Shown here piece after piece: positions 1 to 10,931 of a stretch of DNA of 64,000 nucleotides. The notes under the pieces are model-generated. The model did not search any database. It saw only the letters and a program-made list of their open reading frames with translations, and was not told the origin of the DNA. Position numbers and translations under genes: made by a program. Source of the DNA: Sulfurimonas lithotrophica (lineage in GTDB: Bacteria; Campylobacterota; Campylobacteria; Campylobacterales; Sulfurimonadaceae); the NCBI RefSeq assembly GCF_009258225.1, contig NZ_CP043617.1, positions 868,001-932,000 of the forward strand, written 5' to 3'. The number at the start of each line of letters is the position of its first letter. Position 1 is the first letter of the stretch.

Positions 1-2300
<2,300 letters not shown>

Positions 2301-2319
2301 GCCTAAATAAAGGACTCTA

Positions 2320-2712
2320 ATGGATACGTTCAAATTAGAAATCGTAACGCCAAACGGTCTTATCTATGCAGATGAGGCTCTTAGCGTAACATTACCGGGA
2401 GAAGAGGGTGAATTTGGTGTTTTAGCCGGTCACTCATCTATCTCAACATTACTTGAAGCCGGTGTAGTTGATATTGAAAAAACAGATAAATCTGTAGAAT
2501 CAGTATTAATCAACTGGGGTGTTGTTAATGTTGATGAAGAAAAAGTTGTTGTTCTAGTAGAGGGTGCTGTTGCTATTCGCGGTGAAAGTGAAAGTGATGT
2601 GGCTCGTGCTCTTGAAGATGCTAAAGAACTTGTAAAAAGTATTGAAGATTCAGGTGCTGCTATTGCTACCGTATCTGCAAAACTTGAAAATGCAGCTCAA
2701 AAATTAATATAG
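2320..2712 (+). CDS. atpC: ATP synthase F1 epsilon subunit
   Basis: Rotor-stalk subunit that binds gamma and damps ATP hydrolysis. The 130-residue protein has the N-terminal beta-sandwich signature (FKLEIVTPNGLIYADEA, then LPGEEGEFGVLAGH) and a C-terminal alpha-helical part (ARALEDAKELVKSIED). AAAGGA lies just before the ATG. It closes the atp gene run. The Tol-type proton channel starts 13 bases downstream without a visible terminator, so read-through into the envelope genes is likely. Confidence 0.96.
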   Translation: MDTFKLEIVTPNGLIYADEALSVTLPGEEGEFGVLAGHSSISTLLEAGVVDIEKTDKSVESVLINWGVVNVDEEKVVVLVEGAVAIRGESESDVARALEDAKELVKSIEDSGAAIATVSAKLENAAQKLI

Positions 2713-2725
2713 ATAAATTTTAAGA

Positions 2726-3292
2726 ATGTTTAATGAAATCTTAGATTTTTATCTAAAAAGTCACCCTGTTACTATAGGTGTATTAGTATTATTGGCTATA
2801 TACTTTATAGTATTAAATTGGGTGTTTTTTTATCGTTATTTTTCACTTGATAACTGGCTAAAACAAGAAAATGATTCTTTTGAATCCTTGCTTTTAGGAG
2901 CTTCAAGTGTTAGTGAATCTTCTTATTTGCATAAATTTTTAAGAGTATCATCCACAACTAAAAAAGAAGTACTACAGTTAGGAATGTTAGCAGCTACTAA
3001 AGAGGCTACTAAAGGTCTTTCAATATTATCTGTATTTTCATCTACTACACCATTTATAGGTTTATTTGGAACTGTTGTGTCAATTTTGGATACTTTTACG
3101 CATATAGGTCAAAGCAGCGGCAGTATGTCGATAATCAGTTCTGGTGTGTCAGATGCATTAGTAGCAACTGCAGCGGGTATATTTGTAGCGATTTTTGCTT
3201 ACACTTACCATCAAATTTTAAAAAGAAAATCTTTTGAGATTATTAATTTTTTACAGATGCAAAGTGATGCTATACTTTCAAAGAAAGATTAG
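2726..3292 (+). CDS. tolQ: MotA/TolQ/ExbB proton channel protein
   Basis: Inner-membrane proton channel subunit that energises the Tol-Pal (or TonB) system. At 188 residues it is a short family member. It has a membrane helix near residues 15-35 (VTIGVLVLLAIYFIVLNWVF) and two more around 100-125 and 140-165, the former with the family pattern TPFIGLFGTVVSILDTF and the latter SDALVATAAGIFVAIFAY. It lies just after atpC and 2 bases before the TolR-like gene. TolQ rather than ExbB is inferred from tolB and pal downstream. Confidence 0.88.
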   Translation: MFNEILDFYLKSHPVTIGVLVLLAIYFIVLNWVFFYRYFSLDNWLKQENDSFESLLLGASSVSESSYLHKFLRVSSTTKKEVLQLGMLAATKEATKGLSILSVFSSTTPFIGLFGTVVSILDTFTHIGQSSGSMSIISSGVSDALVATAAGIFVAIFAYTYHQILKRKSFEIINFLQMQSDAILSKKD

Positions 3293-3294
3293 AA

Positions 3295-3687
3295 ATGCAT
3301 TATGATTGGGATGAAAAACCGGAATTAAATATCACGCCTTTAGTAGATATTATGCTTGTTCTTTTAGCTATTCTTATGGTAATCGCTCCCAACATAGTTT
3401 ATGAAGAAAACATCAAATTACCTCAGGGTTCTACTTCTAAACAACTAGAAAAGATACCGCCTGTTCATATCTCAATAAAAAAAGATTTGACACTAAAAGT
3501 AAATAAAGATACTTTTGATTTGAATTCTTTTGAAGATAATTTTTATAAGTACTCAAGAAAGCTTGACTTAAAAGCTACAGTTTTAATCAGTGCTGATAAA
3601 AGCTTAGACTACGGTGTTGTTATGGGTGTATTAGGTGCTGTCAAGCAATCAGGTTTTACGGAAGTTTCCCTAGCTACAAATGGTTAA
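3295..3687 (+). CDS. tolR: TolR/ExbD biopolymer transport protein
   Basis: Partner of the TolQ-like channel: one N-terminal membrane helix (residues about 13-32) and a periplasmic domain, 130 residues. The motif LNITPLVDIMLVLLAILMV carries the conserved aspartate (PLVD) needed for proton use in this family. The gene overlaps the next one by 8 bases, suggesting translational coupling of channel and TonB/TolA-like arm. The TolR name follows the tolB-pal context; by sequence alone ExbD is equally possible. Confidence 0.88.
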   Translation: MHYDWDEKPELNITPLVDIMLVLLAILMVIAPNIVYEENIKLPQGSTSKQLEKIPPVHISIKKDLTLKVNKDTFDLNSFEDNFYKYSRKLDLKATVLISADKSLDYGVVMGVLGAVKQSGFTEVSLATNG

Positions 3688-4414
3688 AGACAATAATTAT
3701 TACTTTTACCTTAGTGGATTTATCTCACTATCTTTATTCTTCTTAGTTACTGCAACTTTTATATATATGTTGTTTCGTGATGTAAAAATAAAATCTTATG
3801 CATTAGATAAAAAAGAGTTTATATCTGTATCATTAAATACGGTTGTATCAATACCTAAAAAAAATAATTTACCAAATACTATAGAAGAGGATATAACCGT
3901 ACCTATTCAAAAAGAAGAAAATATAAATATTGATGATCTTTTTAGTGATGTATCAACCAAAGAGATAACAAAAAGAAAGACTAAATCTAAACAAATAGAC
4001 TCAAAAAGATATAATGAAATAGCAAAAAAAGTTAAGAAATCCAAAAAAAAAGATGTTGAGTCGATAAGCGAAAAAGTAAAATCTATAGAATCCAACGAAT
4101 TGGCAAAACAATCAGATATAAGTTCTTCAGATTCATCAGCCGATGAAGTTAATGAATATTTAGCTAAAATTCAAGCTACAATTTATAATCATTTTAATCC
4201 ACCTCAAAATACTCAAGGAAAATCTGCTGAAGTTGTTATTGAATTGAGTTCGATTGGTAAAATGTTGGATTTTAGGGTCTTGACTTACTCAGATAATGAG
4301 AGCTTTAATGATGAATTAAAAAAAATCAAAAAAAGATTACAAAGTGTAATCTTTCCCAAAAATCCTAATAATGAAAATTATAGATTGAGAACAATAATTA
4401 TCTCTAAGGAGTAG
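3680..4414 (+). CDS. TolA/TonB-like periplasm-spanning protein
   Basis: Probable TolA/TonB-type energy-transducing arm of 244 residues. It has a single membrane helix near residues 10-31 and a long Lys/Ser/Glu-rich linker (about 60-150). The compact C-terminal domain (YLAKIQATIYNHFNPP, then a strand pattern ending near NYRLRTIIISKE) resembles TonB C-terminal folds. It sits between tolR and tolB with 2 bases to the next start, which argues for TolA function. Sequence in this class diverges fast, so the name rests largely on architecture and position. Confidence 0.75.
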   Translation: MVKDNNYYFYLSGFISLSLFFLVTATFIYMLFRDVKIKSYALDKKEFISVSLNTVVSIPKKNNLPNTIEEDITVPIQKEENINIDDLFSDVSTKEITKRKTKSKQIDSKRYNEIAKKVKKSKKKDVESISEKVKSIESNELAKQSDISSSDSSADEVNEYLAKIQATIYNHFNPPQNTQGKSAEVVIELSSIGKMLDFRVLTYSDNESFNDELKKIKKRLQSVIFPKNPNNENYRLRTIIISKE

Positions 4415-4416
4415 AT

Positions 4417-5664
4417 TTGAAAATATTATTTTCTATATTAATATCCGTAACATTTTTATTTGCAAGTGACGCAACTATTGAAGTTATAAAAAAAGTTGAC
4501 TCTTTACCGGCATTAGCAGTTGAAGATTCTTCTGTCCACAATGATGAAACTTTTAAACTTAGATTTTTTAAGGCTTTAATAGCTGACTTGAATGTTTTAT
4601 CCCTATTTAACGTCGATAGACATCATGTTCTTTCGGATTATGATACTGATACGGTAGATGTAAGAAATAAAGATATGGAGTATGTTTTAAAATATAAAAT
4701 AGAACCGCAGGATGTAGGTTTTGTTTTAGAAATGAAAATAATAAGTAAAAACGAGATAGTTTTATCTAAAAAATATAAAATAAATGATTCAAATAAATAT
4801 ATGTTTGTAGCTCATACAATTGCATATGAAATTAACGAATTTATGGAGCAACCATCAATTGAGTGGATGAAGAAAAAAGTTATTTTTTCTCGTATAGTAG
4901 GTCCAAAGCGTAGTGAAATAGTTATTGCAGACTATACTTTGGCTTATCAACATATAGTTGTAAAAGGCGGTTTTAATCTGTTTCCAAAATGGTCTTCACA
5001 AAAACAAAACGGATTTTATTATACATCATTAAATGAACAAAAACCAACTCTAAAGTATGTTGATACCAGAGACGGAAGTGTAAGAGATATTATTTCTTCT
5101 GAAGGAATGATGACTTGTTCAGATGTTAATTTAGATGGTTCAAAACTTCTTTTAACAATGGCTCCAAAAGGTCAACCTGACATTTATATGTATGATGTTG
5201 CAAGCAAAATTTCTAAAAAGTTAACAAATTTTAGAGGTATAGACGTAGGAGCACAATTCAAAGAAAACAATAAAATAGTTTTCATCTCAAACAGATTAGG
5301 TTATCCAAATGTTTTTTCTAAAAATATTGATACCGGAGATATAGAGCAGATGGTATATTACGGAAAAAACAATTCTGCTTGTACTGCCAATGGAGAGTAT
5401 GTAATATATAAGGCACGCGAGAGTTCAAACGCATTTTCAAAAAATACTTTTAATCTTCATATGATATCTACTAAAACAGATTTTATTAGACGCTTGACTG
5501 CTAGTGGAGTAAACGAGTTTCCTAGATTTTCAAAAGATTCGGATGCGGTTTTATTTATTAAAAATTATAAAAATCAAAGTTCAATAGGTATTATCAGATT
5601 AAATCATAATAAAAATTATCTTTTTCCATTAAAATATGGTAAATTACAAGCTATGGATTGGTAA
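4417..5664 (+). CDS. tolB: Tol-Pal system protein TolB
   Basis: Periplasmic beta-propeller that links TolA to the outer-membrane lipoprotein Pal. It is 415 residues with a cleavable signal peptide (MKILFSILISVTFLFASDA). Propeller repeats are visible, such as GQPDIYMYDVASKISKKLT, FISNRLGYPNVFSKNID and NEFPRFSKDSDAVLF. The start is TTG at 4417, supported by AAGGAG at 4406-4411 and by the signal peptide beginning there. It precedes pal, which has its own promoter-like sequence in the gap. Confidence 0.92.
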   Translation: MKILFSILISVTFLFASDATIEVIKKVDSLPALAVEDSSVHNDETFKLRFFKALIADLNVLSLFNVDRHHVLSDYDTDTVDVRNKDMEYVLKYKIEPQDVGFVLEMKIISKNEIVLSKKYKINDSNKYMFVAHTIAYEINEFMEQPSIEWMKKKVIFSRIVGPKRSEIVIADYTLAYQHIVVKGGFNLFPKWSSQKQNGFYYTSLNEQKPTLKYVDTRDGSVRDIISSEGMMTCSDVNLDGSKLLLTMAPKGQPDIYMYDVASKISKKLTNFRGIDVGAQFKENNKIVFISNRLGYPNVFSKNIDTGDIEQMVYYGKNNSACTANGEYVIYKARESSNAFSKNTFNLHMISTKTDFIRRLTASGVNEFPRFSKDSDAVLFIKNYKNQSSIGIIRLNHNKNYLFPLKYGKLQAMDW

Positions 5665-5690
5665 ATAATAAATTATTAATATTTTTTTGG

Positions 5691-5696
5691 TACAAT
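5691..5696 (+). promoter_or_regulatory. Probable sigma-70 -10 box for pal
   Basis: TGG followed by TACAAT forms an extended -10 element in the 66-base tolB-pal gap, about 35 bases before the pal ATG. An A/T-rich stretch lies upstream and no clear -35 box is seen, which is usual for Campylobacterota promoters. Confidence 0.5.
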
Positions 5697-5730
5697 CTTG
5701 ACATTCAAACTACATAAAAGGTAAAAGTAA

Positions 5731-6288
5731 ATGAAAAAAGCAATTCTATCTGGTGCTATACTAGCACTTATATTAAGTGGTTGTAGTGATTCCCCTAAAC
5801 CTCAGGTTGATGAGAGTACAGAAGAAGTTAAGCAAGTAAAAGAAGTTGCACCTGTTGAAACAGAGACCGTATCGGCAGAAAACGGTAATGTAATTAATGA
5901 AGATGTTACAAGTTCGGCGGACAGCAATGAGATGAATATGGCTTCACTAGAGAGTGAATTGGTATCAGCTTATTTTGCATTTGATAAATATGATATTACT
6001 TCTGAAACAAGAGAAAATATATCTGCTAATGCTTCAGTTGCAAATGGTAATGCAAGTGCTTTTATGATTAAACTAGAAGGTAATTGTGATGAGTGGGGTA
6101 GTGATGAATATAACTTTGCATTAGGACTTAAACGTGCAGATGCAGTTAAAAAAGCATTAGTTTCAGAAGGTGTAGATGCTAACCGTATTACTATGGTAAG
6201 TTATGGTGAATCCAATCCTGTTTGTAATGATAAAACAAGAGAGTGTTGGGCTAAAAATCGCCGCGTAGATTATAAACTTCTACCATAA
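5731..6288 (+). CDS. pal: Peptidoglycan-associated lipoprotein Pal (OmpA family)
   Basis: Outer-membrane lipoprotein that binds peptidoglycan and completes the Tol-Pal bridge. The 185-residue protein has a lipobox (ILSG-C, Cys18), an acidic linker, then an OmpA-like domain from about residue 78 (YFAFDKYDI; LEGNCDEWGSDEYNFALGLKRA; NRITMVSYGESNP; WAKNRRVDY). The N-terminal region and the NRRVD peptidoglycan-binding end are intact. It follows tolB and precedes the CpoB-like gene by 9 bases. Confidence 0.95.
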   Translation: MKKAILSGAILALILSGCSDSPKPQVDESTEEVKQVKEVAPVETETVSAENGNVINEDVTSSADSNEMNMASLESELVSAYFAFDKYDITSETRENISANASVANGNASAFMIKLEGNCDEWGSDEYNFALGLKRADAVKKALVSEGVDANRITMVSYGESNPVCNDKTRECWAKNRRVDYKLLP

Positions 6289-6297
6289 CATCAATAT

Positions 6298-7242
6298 ATG
6301 AAAGATAGATTATTAGTATTATTTTTAACTTCTTTTCTATTTAATTTTGTTCTTTATGCAGATGAACCGTCTGCATTTGGAGCAGGTGACTTAAATAACC
6401 CTTCCCCATATGGACTTACTCAAGAAGAAGAAATCCTTCTTCAGAATAAAAAAAATCTTAAAAAAATAACCGTAAAAAGTAATGACCAGTCTAATGAACT
6501 TGAATCTCTAAGAGATAGGATAGACGGCTTACAAGGTATTATTGAGAGTTTAAGTAGAAAAGCGCATAAAAATAATTTAGAATTAAAAAATTTAGATCAG
6601 CAAAATAATGAAAGACTAATTAGTTCAAGTGAATTTGAAAAACGTCTTTTAGAAGTATCTACTTCAAATGCAGAATTAATTAAAAAAAATGAAGCAGAAA
6701 TAAAAAGTTTGAAACTTATAATTAGTGAGTTAAGCGCATTGATTGATAATATAAATAAAAATTACGTATCAAAAGATGAATTTAATTCGTTGGTAAATGA
6801 TGTAAATTCGTTTAAACAACTTGTTGCAAAAGAACTCAAAGGTTCTATGCAAAAGCAAGCTTCTTCATATAGTTCTAAAAGTAATGCAGAAGTAGCAAAA
6901 GAAGCTAGAGAACACTATGATAAAAAGCGTTATACTGAAGCTATAGATATGTACACGTATTTAATAGAAAAAAACTATAAGCCTGCTCGTGCACATTATA
7001 TGATTGGTGAAATGAAATATTATAGAAAAGATTATTCCGAAGCAATCGCATATTTTAAAAAAAGTGCAAAGCTTTACTCTAAAGCCAATTATATGCCGAC
7101 ACTTATGTTACATACTGCTTTTTCTATGAAATATAATAACGATAATAAAAATGCAAAATCTTTCTTTGAAGCAATTGTAAAAAAATATCCAAACACAAAA
7201 TTTTCTGATGAAGCAAATAAACAGCTTGAATTAATGAAGTAG
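6298..7242 (+). CDS. cpoB: Tol-Pal accessory protein CpoB/YbgF-like
   Basis: Periplasmic TPR protein that coordinates Tol-Pal with peptidoglycan synthesis in other bacteria. It is 314 residues: a signal peptide (to about residue 22, VLYADE), a long coiled coil (about 60-185), then TPR-like repeats (about 200-310: AREHYDKKRYTEAIDMYTYLI, AHYMIGEMKYYRKDYSEAIAYF, KSFFEAIVKKYPNTKFSDEA). The order coiled coil then TPR and the position after pal match YbgF/CpoB. Confidence 0.87.
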   Translation: MKDRLLVLFLTSFLFNFVLYADEPSAFGAGDLNNPSPYGLTQEEEILLQNKKNLKKITVKSNDQSNELESLRDRIDGLQGIIESLSRKAHKNNLELKNLDQQNNERLISSSEFEKRLLEVSTSNAELIKKNEAEIKSLKLIISELSALIDNINKNYVSKDEFNSLVNDVNSFKQLVAKELKGSMQKQASSYSSKSNAEVAKEAREHYDKKRYTEAIDMYTYLIEKNYKPARAHYMIGEMKYYRKDYSEAIAYFKKSAKLYSKANYMPTLMLHTAFSMKYNNDNKNAKSFFEAIVKKYPNTKFSDEANKQLELMK

Positions 7243-7256
7243 TAAGAAAAAGATGT

Positions 7257-7262
7257 TAAAAT
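7257..7262 (+). promoter_or_regulatory. Probable -10 box for slyD
   Basis: TGT-TAAAAT, an extended -10 element, lies in the 49-base gap after the cpoB-like gene and about 30 bases before the slyD ATG. No convincing -35 box is visible. Confidence 0.4.
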
Positions 7263-7291
7263 CGCAAAACTATATATAAAGGTTTAATAAT

Positions 7292-7810
7292 ATGGCAATT
7301 GAAGCAAATCAAATCGTATCGTTAGAGTATGAAGTACGTGATGGAGATAAATTAGTTGATGGGAACGTAGGTGGTGCACCGCTAGTATTTATGTTCGGTA
7401 AAGGTCAAATTATTCCGGGACTTGAAAACGGAATTAAAGATATGGCAATCGGTGAAAAAGGCGATGTACTTGTAAAAGCTGCAGATGCGTATGGTGAATA
7501 TAATGCTGAAGCTAAACAAGAAGTGCCAAAAGAGCAATTTGCAGGTATTGAACTCGAAGTTGGAATGACTTTATACGGTCAAGGTGAAGACGGCGGTACC
7601 GTTCAAGTAGTTGTAAATGAAATTGGTACAGATAGTGTAATTATAGATTTTAATCACCCACTAGCTGGAAAAGATTTAATGTTTAGTGTAACTATAAACA
7701 ACGTACGTGATGCTTCTGCTGAAGAAGCTATGACCGGGATACCGGCTGAGAACAAACAAGAAGATGATTGTTGTGGTACAGGTGGCGGCTCTGGCTGTGG
7801 ATGCAACTAA
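7292..7810 (+). CDS. slyD: FKBP-type peptidyl-prolyl isomerase SlyD
   Basis: Cytoplasmic prolyl isomerase/chaperone of the SlyD type, 172 residues. The FKBP halves flank an inserted IF domain: VSLEYEVRDGDKLVDG, FGKGQIIPGLENGIKDM, then VNEIGTDSVIIDFNHPLAGKDL. The C-terminal tail (about 158-172) is Cys/Gly-rich (DDCCGTGGGSGCGCN) rather than His-rich, suggesting metal (Ni/Zn/Cu) handling. The tail's coding sequence overlaps the start region of the next gene in another frame. Confidence 0.93.
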   Translation: MAIEANQIVSLEYEVRDGDKLVDGNVGGAPLVFMFGKGQIIPGLENGIKDMAIGEKGDVLVKAADAYGEYNAEAKQEVPKEQFAGIELEVGMTLYGQGEDGGTVQVVVNEIGTDSVIIDFNHPLAGKDLMFSVTINNVRDASAEEAMTGIPAENKQEDDCCGTGGGSGCGCN

Positions 7811-8561
7811 TTTTGTAACTGCTTGTGCATCCAGTGCACAAGCATATAAAACTGCTACTCTCTTAAAAACTTTAAATGTTAATGCTCTTATTAGCGGTGA
7901 AGTAGGTGTAGGGAAAAAAACACTTGCAAGATATATTCTTAATGAAGCTCCTATGTTTGACGGTAAGGAGTATGAAGATATATTGGCAACACTTCAAAGT
8001 ACAAGTGAAATAATTATAATTAATTTAGAGAATATACCTAATATAAAAATAGTTTTAGATATTATTGTAGAAAAATCAATAAGATTGATAGCAACTGCAA
8101 AAAGCTCTTTTTATAGTGAGTATATAGATGAAGTATGTAGTATTAAGTTTGATATACCACCGTTAAGCCAAAGACCGGAAGATGTAAATGAATTAATTAA
8201 AATATATGCACAGGAAGCCTCAAAATTATTTAATACTTCCAGTGAAATTAAAATTGATAATTTTAAACCTGATTTGTCTTCAAATTCGAATTCTCTAAAG
8301 AGACAAATTATGATAAATTCGCTTTTTGCTGATATAAGTGATTCTGAACTTATGGATATTATGCAGAGTTATTTGAGTGATAAATTGGGTTCAAATAATG
8401 ACTATAGAAATTTTTTACATCTTTATGAAGTACCATTGATTCGTGCAGGCTTAGATAAATTTAAATCGCAACTTCAACTTGCGGACAAACTTGGATTAAA
8501 TAGAAATACATTAAGAAAAAAGATATCAGATAACAAAGATTATTTAAAGGAAAATGAATGA
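7797..8561 (+). CDS. Degenerate NtrC-like AAA+/Fis-type protein
   Basis: About 254 residues resembling a shrunken sigma-54 activator. It has a P-loop-like GEVGVGKKTLAR (aligned to GESGTGKE of the family), a stretch like LSQRPEDVNELI from the AAA+ lid, and a C-terminal Fis-type helix-turn-helix (LADKLGLNRNTLRKKISD). The GAFTGA loop used to contact sigma-54 is absent, so ordinary sigma-54 activation is unlikely. The start is uncertain: an ATG at 7764 reads through the slyD tail, while GTG at 7797 gives a shorter overlap and is chosen. The stop overlaps the fabD ATG by 4 bases. Confidence 0.7.
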   Translation: MDATNFVTACASSAQAYKTATLLKTLNVNALISGEVGVGKKTLARYILNEAPMFDGKEYEDILATLQSTSEIIIINLENIPNIKIVLDIIVEKSIRLIATAKSSFYSEYIDEVCSIKFDIPPLSQRPEDVNELIKIYAQEASKLFNTSSEIKIDNFKPDLSSNSNSLKRQIMINSLFADISDSELMDIMQSYLSDKLGSNNDYRNFLHLYEVPLIRAGLDKFKSQLQLADKLGLNRNTLRKKISDNKDYLKENE

Positions 8562-9496
8562 AAAAAATAGCAATGATTTTTGCAGGGCAAGGATCTCAAG
8601 CAGTAGGCATGGGTAAAGACTTTTATGAAAATTCGGAGTTAGCTCGTGAAATGTTTGATAAAGCAGGTGAGAGAATAGGTGTTGACTTTAAAGAGTTAAT
8701 GTTTGAAGAAAATGATAAACTCTCACAAACTGCATATACTCAGCCTGCAATTTTACTTGTTCAAATGATTGCATATAAATTATTCAAGCAAGAATGCCCT
8801 GATGTAAAAGCGGAACTTTTTTTAGGGCACTCATTAGGTGAATTTTCAGCTTTATGTGCATCCGGTGCTATTGATTATGTAGATGCTGTTGAGCTTGTTC
8901 ATAAACGTGGAGCATATATGCAAGGTGCATGTGAAGAGATAGAAGCCGGTATGATGGCTATTGTCGGTTTAGATGATGCATCGGTAGAGAAAATATGTGC
9001 AGATGCACAGGCTGAGGGTAAAAAAGTATGGCCGGCAAATTACAATCAAGACGGTCAGTTAGTTGTAGCAGGTATGAAAGCAGATTTAGTATCTTTAGAA
9101 GATACTTTTAAAGAAGCCGGTGCTAAGAGAGCATTACTATTAAATATGTCTGTAGCATCTCACTGTGAGTTATTATCACCTGCTCAAGAGCCTTTAGCGT
9201 CTCTTATGTCAAATATGGTTAATGATAGTTTTGAAGCACCAATCGTATCAAATGTTACGACTAAAAAATATGCCTCAAAAGATGAAGCTGTATCTTTATT
9301 AAAAGACCAGTTAATCAAACCTGTAAAATATAAACAATCTATAGAGACTATTGCATCTGAAGTAGATATGGCTATTGAATTTGGTCAAGGTGTGGTATTA
9401 AAAGGACTTAACCGTAGAATCGCAAAAGATATGAATACTCTAAATATATCTGATATGGCTTCTCTAGCTAAGGTTAAAGAGGAAGTTTGCAGTTAA
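8558..9496 (+). CDS. fabD: Malonyl-CoA:ACP transacylase
   Basis: Loads malonyl groups onto acyl carrier protein for fatty-acid synthesis in the cytoplasm. The 312-residue protein starts with the family signature IFAGQGSQAVGMGKDFYE. It carries the nucleophile motif GHSLGEFSAL (about 91-100), the catalytic His context SVASHCELLSPA, and the C-terminal DQLIKPVKYKQSIE. It is coupled by ATGA overlap to the upstream gene and abuts the next gene with no gap. Confidence 0.96.
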   Translation: MKKIAMIFAGQGSQAVGMGKDFYENSELAREMFDKAGERIGVDFKELMFEENDKLSQTAYTQPAILLVQMIAYKLFKQECPDVKAELFLGHSLGEFSALCASGAIDYVDAVELVHKRGAYMQGACEEIEAGMMAIVGLDDASVEKICADAQAEGKKVWPANYNQDGQLVVAGMKADLVSLEDTFKEAGAKRALLLNMSVASHCELLSPAQEPLASLMSNMVNDSFEAPIVSNVTTKKYASKDEAVSLLKDQLIKPVKYKQSIETIASEVDMAIEFGQGVVLKGLNRRIAKDMNTLNISDMASLAKVKEEVCS

Positions 9497-10213
9497 ATGA
9501 GGGTAACCCTAGCTCAAGTATCTCCTAAGTTAAATAGAAGTAATTTAGATGATATTATCACTATTGTTAAAGAATTTAAAAATGATAGTGACATAATAGT
9601 TTTTCCCGAGTTATCTCTAAACGGTTATCTTCTGCAAGATAAACTATATGAAGATGCCTGGGATATAAATGAGTTAGACAATTTAAAAGAGTTAAGTAAA
9701 AATATAGACATAGTTGTAGGCGCAGCCATGAGAGATGGTGATGCTTTTAGAAATGCAGGACTCTATTTCTCAAAAGCTGAACTCTTATCACAGCATGATA
9801 AAGTTCATCTTCCAAACTACGGTATGTTTGAAGAAGCACGTTACTTTAAAGCCGGAAATATTTTTGAGAGTTTTCAATCTACTTTTGGAAAAACATCTAT
9901 GATAGTTTGCGAGGATATGTGGCATGAAGATGTACATCGTGATCTACAAAAAGAAAACCCTGATTATATAATAGCTTTAGTTGCATCTCCGGCACGTGGA
10001 TTTTCAGATGATGGTTTAGCAATACAAGATAAATGGTACGATATTTTGAAAAAAGTATCCCTAGAGTGTAATGCTAAAGTTATATTTGTAAATCGTGTAG
10101 GTTTTGAAGACGGACTTGGGTTTTGGGGCGGTTCTTGCATCGTTAACAATAATGGAAAGATAATTGAAAAACTTCCGCTTTTTAAAGAAAAAATAAAAAC
10201 ATTTAATATATAG
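9497..10213 (+). CDS. Carbon-nitrogen hydrolase (nitrilase superfamily)
   Basis: Cytoplasmic amidase/nitrilase-fold hydrolase of 238 residues. The Glu-Lys-Cys triad is visible: FPELSLNGY (Glu), HDKVHLPNYGMFEEARYF (Lys), MIVCEDMWHED (Cys). The C-terminus is shorter than that of the NAD synthetase amidohydrolase domain. The substrate cannot be read from sequence. It lies between fabD and mtnN in one tight unit; the start directly follows the fabD stop. Confidence 0.85.
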   Translation: MRVTLAQVSPKLNRSNLDDIITIVKEFKNDSDIIVFPELSLNGYLLQDKLYEDAWDINELDNLKELSKNIDIVVGAAMRDGDAFRNAGLYFSKAELLSQHDKVHLPNYGMFEEARYFKAGNIFESFQSTFGKTSMIVCEDMWHEDVHRDLQKENPDYIIALVASPARGFSDDGLAIQDKWYDILKKVSLECNAKVIFVNRVGFEDGLGFWGGSCIVNNNGKIIEKLPLFKEKIKTFNI

Positions 10214-10223
10214 GGAAATAGAT

Positions 10224-10922
10224 ATGCAAAAAATAGCAATTATGGGTGCTATGCCTGAAGAGGTAGCTCCGATTTTAGAAAAACTAGGCTCGTATAAAAC
10301 TACGGAGTATGCAGGAAATAAATATTATGAAGCTTCATATAAAGGTATAGAAGTTGTTGTAGCATACTCAAAAATAGGTAAAGTATTTTCAACTTTAACT
10401 GCTACGACAATGATTGAGCATTTTGGGTGTGACAGACTTCTTTTTTCAGGTGTAGCAGGTGCTGTGTCACCTGAGCTTAAAGTCGGAGATTTGGTTGTAG
10501 CTACAAAGTTATCTCAACATGATTTAGATATTACAGCTTTTGGACATCCCTATGGGTTTGTACCTGAGGGTGCTGTTTTTGTTGAAGCTGATAAAGATAT
10601 GATAGAGCTCTCAAAAAAAGTAGCTTCAAAAATGGGTAAAAGTGTTAAAGAGGGGATTATTGCTACAGGTGATCAGTTTGTTGCAAATGAAGAGCGAAAA
10701 AACTGGATTTTAGAGACTTTTGACGCCAGTGCATTAGAGATGGAAGGTGGATCTGTCGCCGTTGTTTGTAATGCTTTAAACGTACCGTTTTTTATACTTC
10801 GTTCAATTAGTGATGCTGCAGATATGGATGCCAGTTTTTCTTTTGATGAGTTCTTAGAATCAAGTGCAATAATATCTGCCGAGTTTGTTATGAATATGGT
10901 CGATGAAATCATTAAAAACTAA
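10224..10922 (+). CDS. mtnN: 5'-methylthioadenosine/S-adenosylhomocysteine nucleosidase
   Basis: Hydrolyses MTA and SAH. In Campylobacterota the same enzyme also cleaves 6-amino-6-deoxyfutalosine in menaquinone synthesis, a role known for the family there and inferred here. The 232-residue protein shows IGKVFSTLTATTMIEHF, LLFSGVAGAVSPELKVGDLVVA, the ribose-binding LEMEGGSVAVVC and the catalytic Asp context ILRSISDAADMDA. It starts 10 bases after the nitrilase-family gene and 9 before the ttcA-like gene. Confidence 0.93.
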   Translation: MQKIAIMGAMPEEVAPILEKLGSYKTTEYAGNKYYEASYKGIEVVVAYSKIGKVFSTLTATTMIEHFGCDRLLFSGVAGAVSPELKVGDLVVATKLSQHDLDITAFGHPYGFVPEGAVFVEADKDMIELSKKVASKMGKSVKEGIIATGDQFVANEERKNWILETFDASALEMEGGSVAVVCNALNVPFFILRSISDAADMDASFSFDEFLESSAIISAEFVMNMVDEIIKN

Positions 10923-10931
10923 AGAATATAA

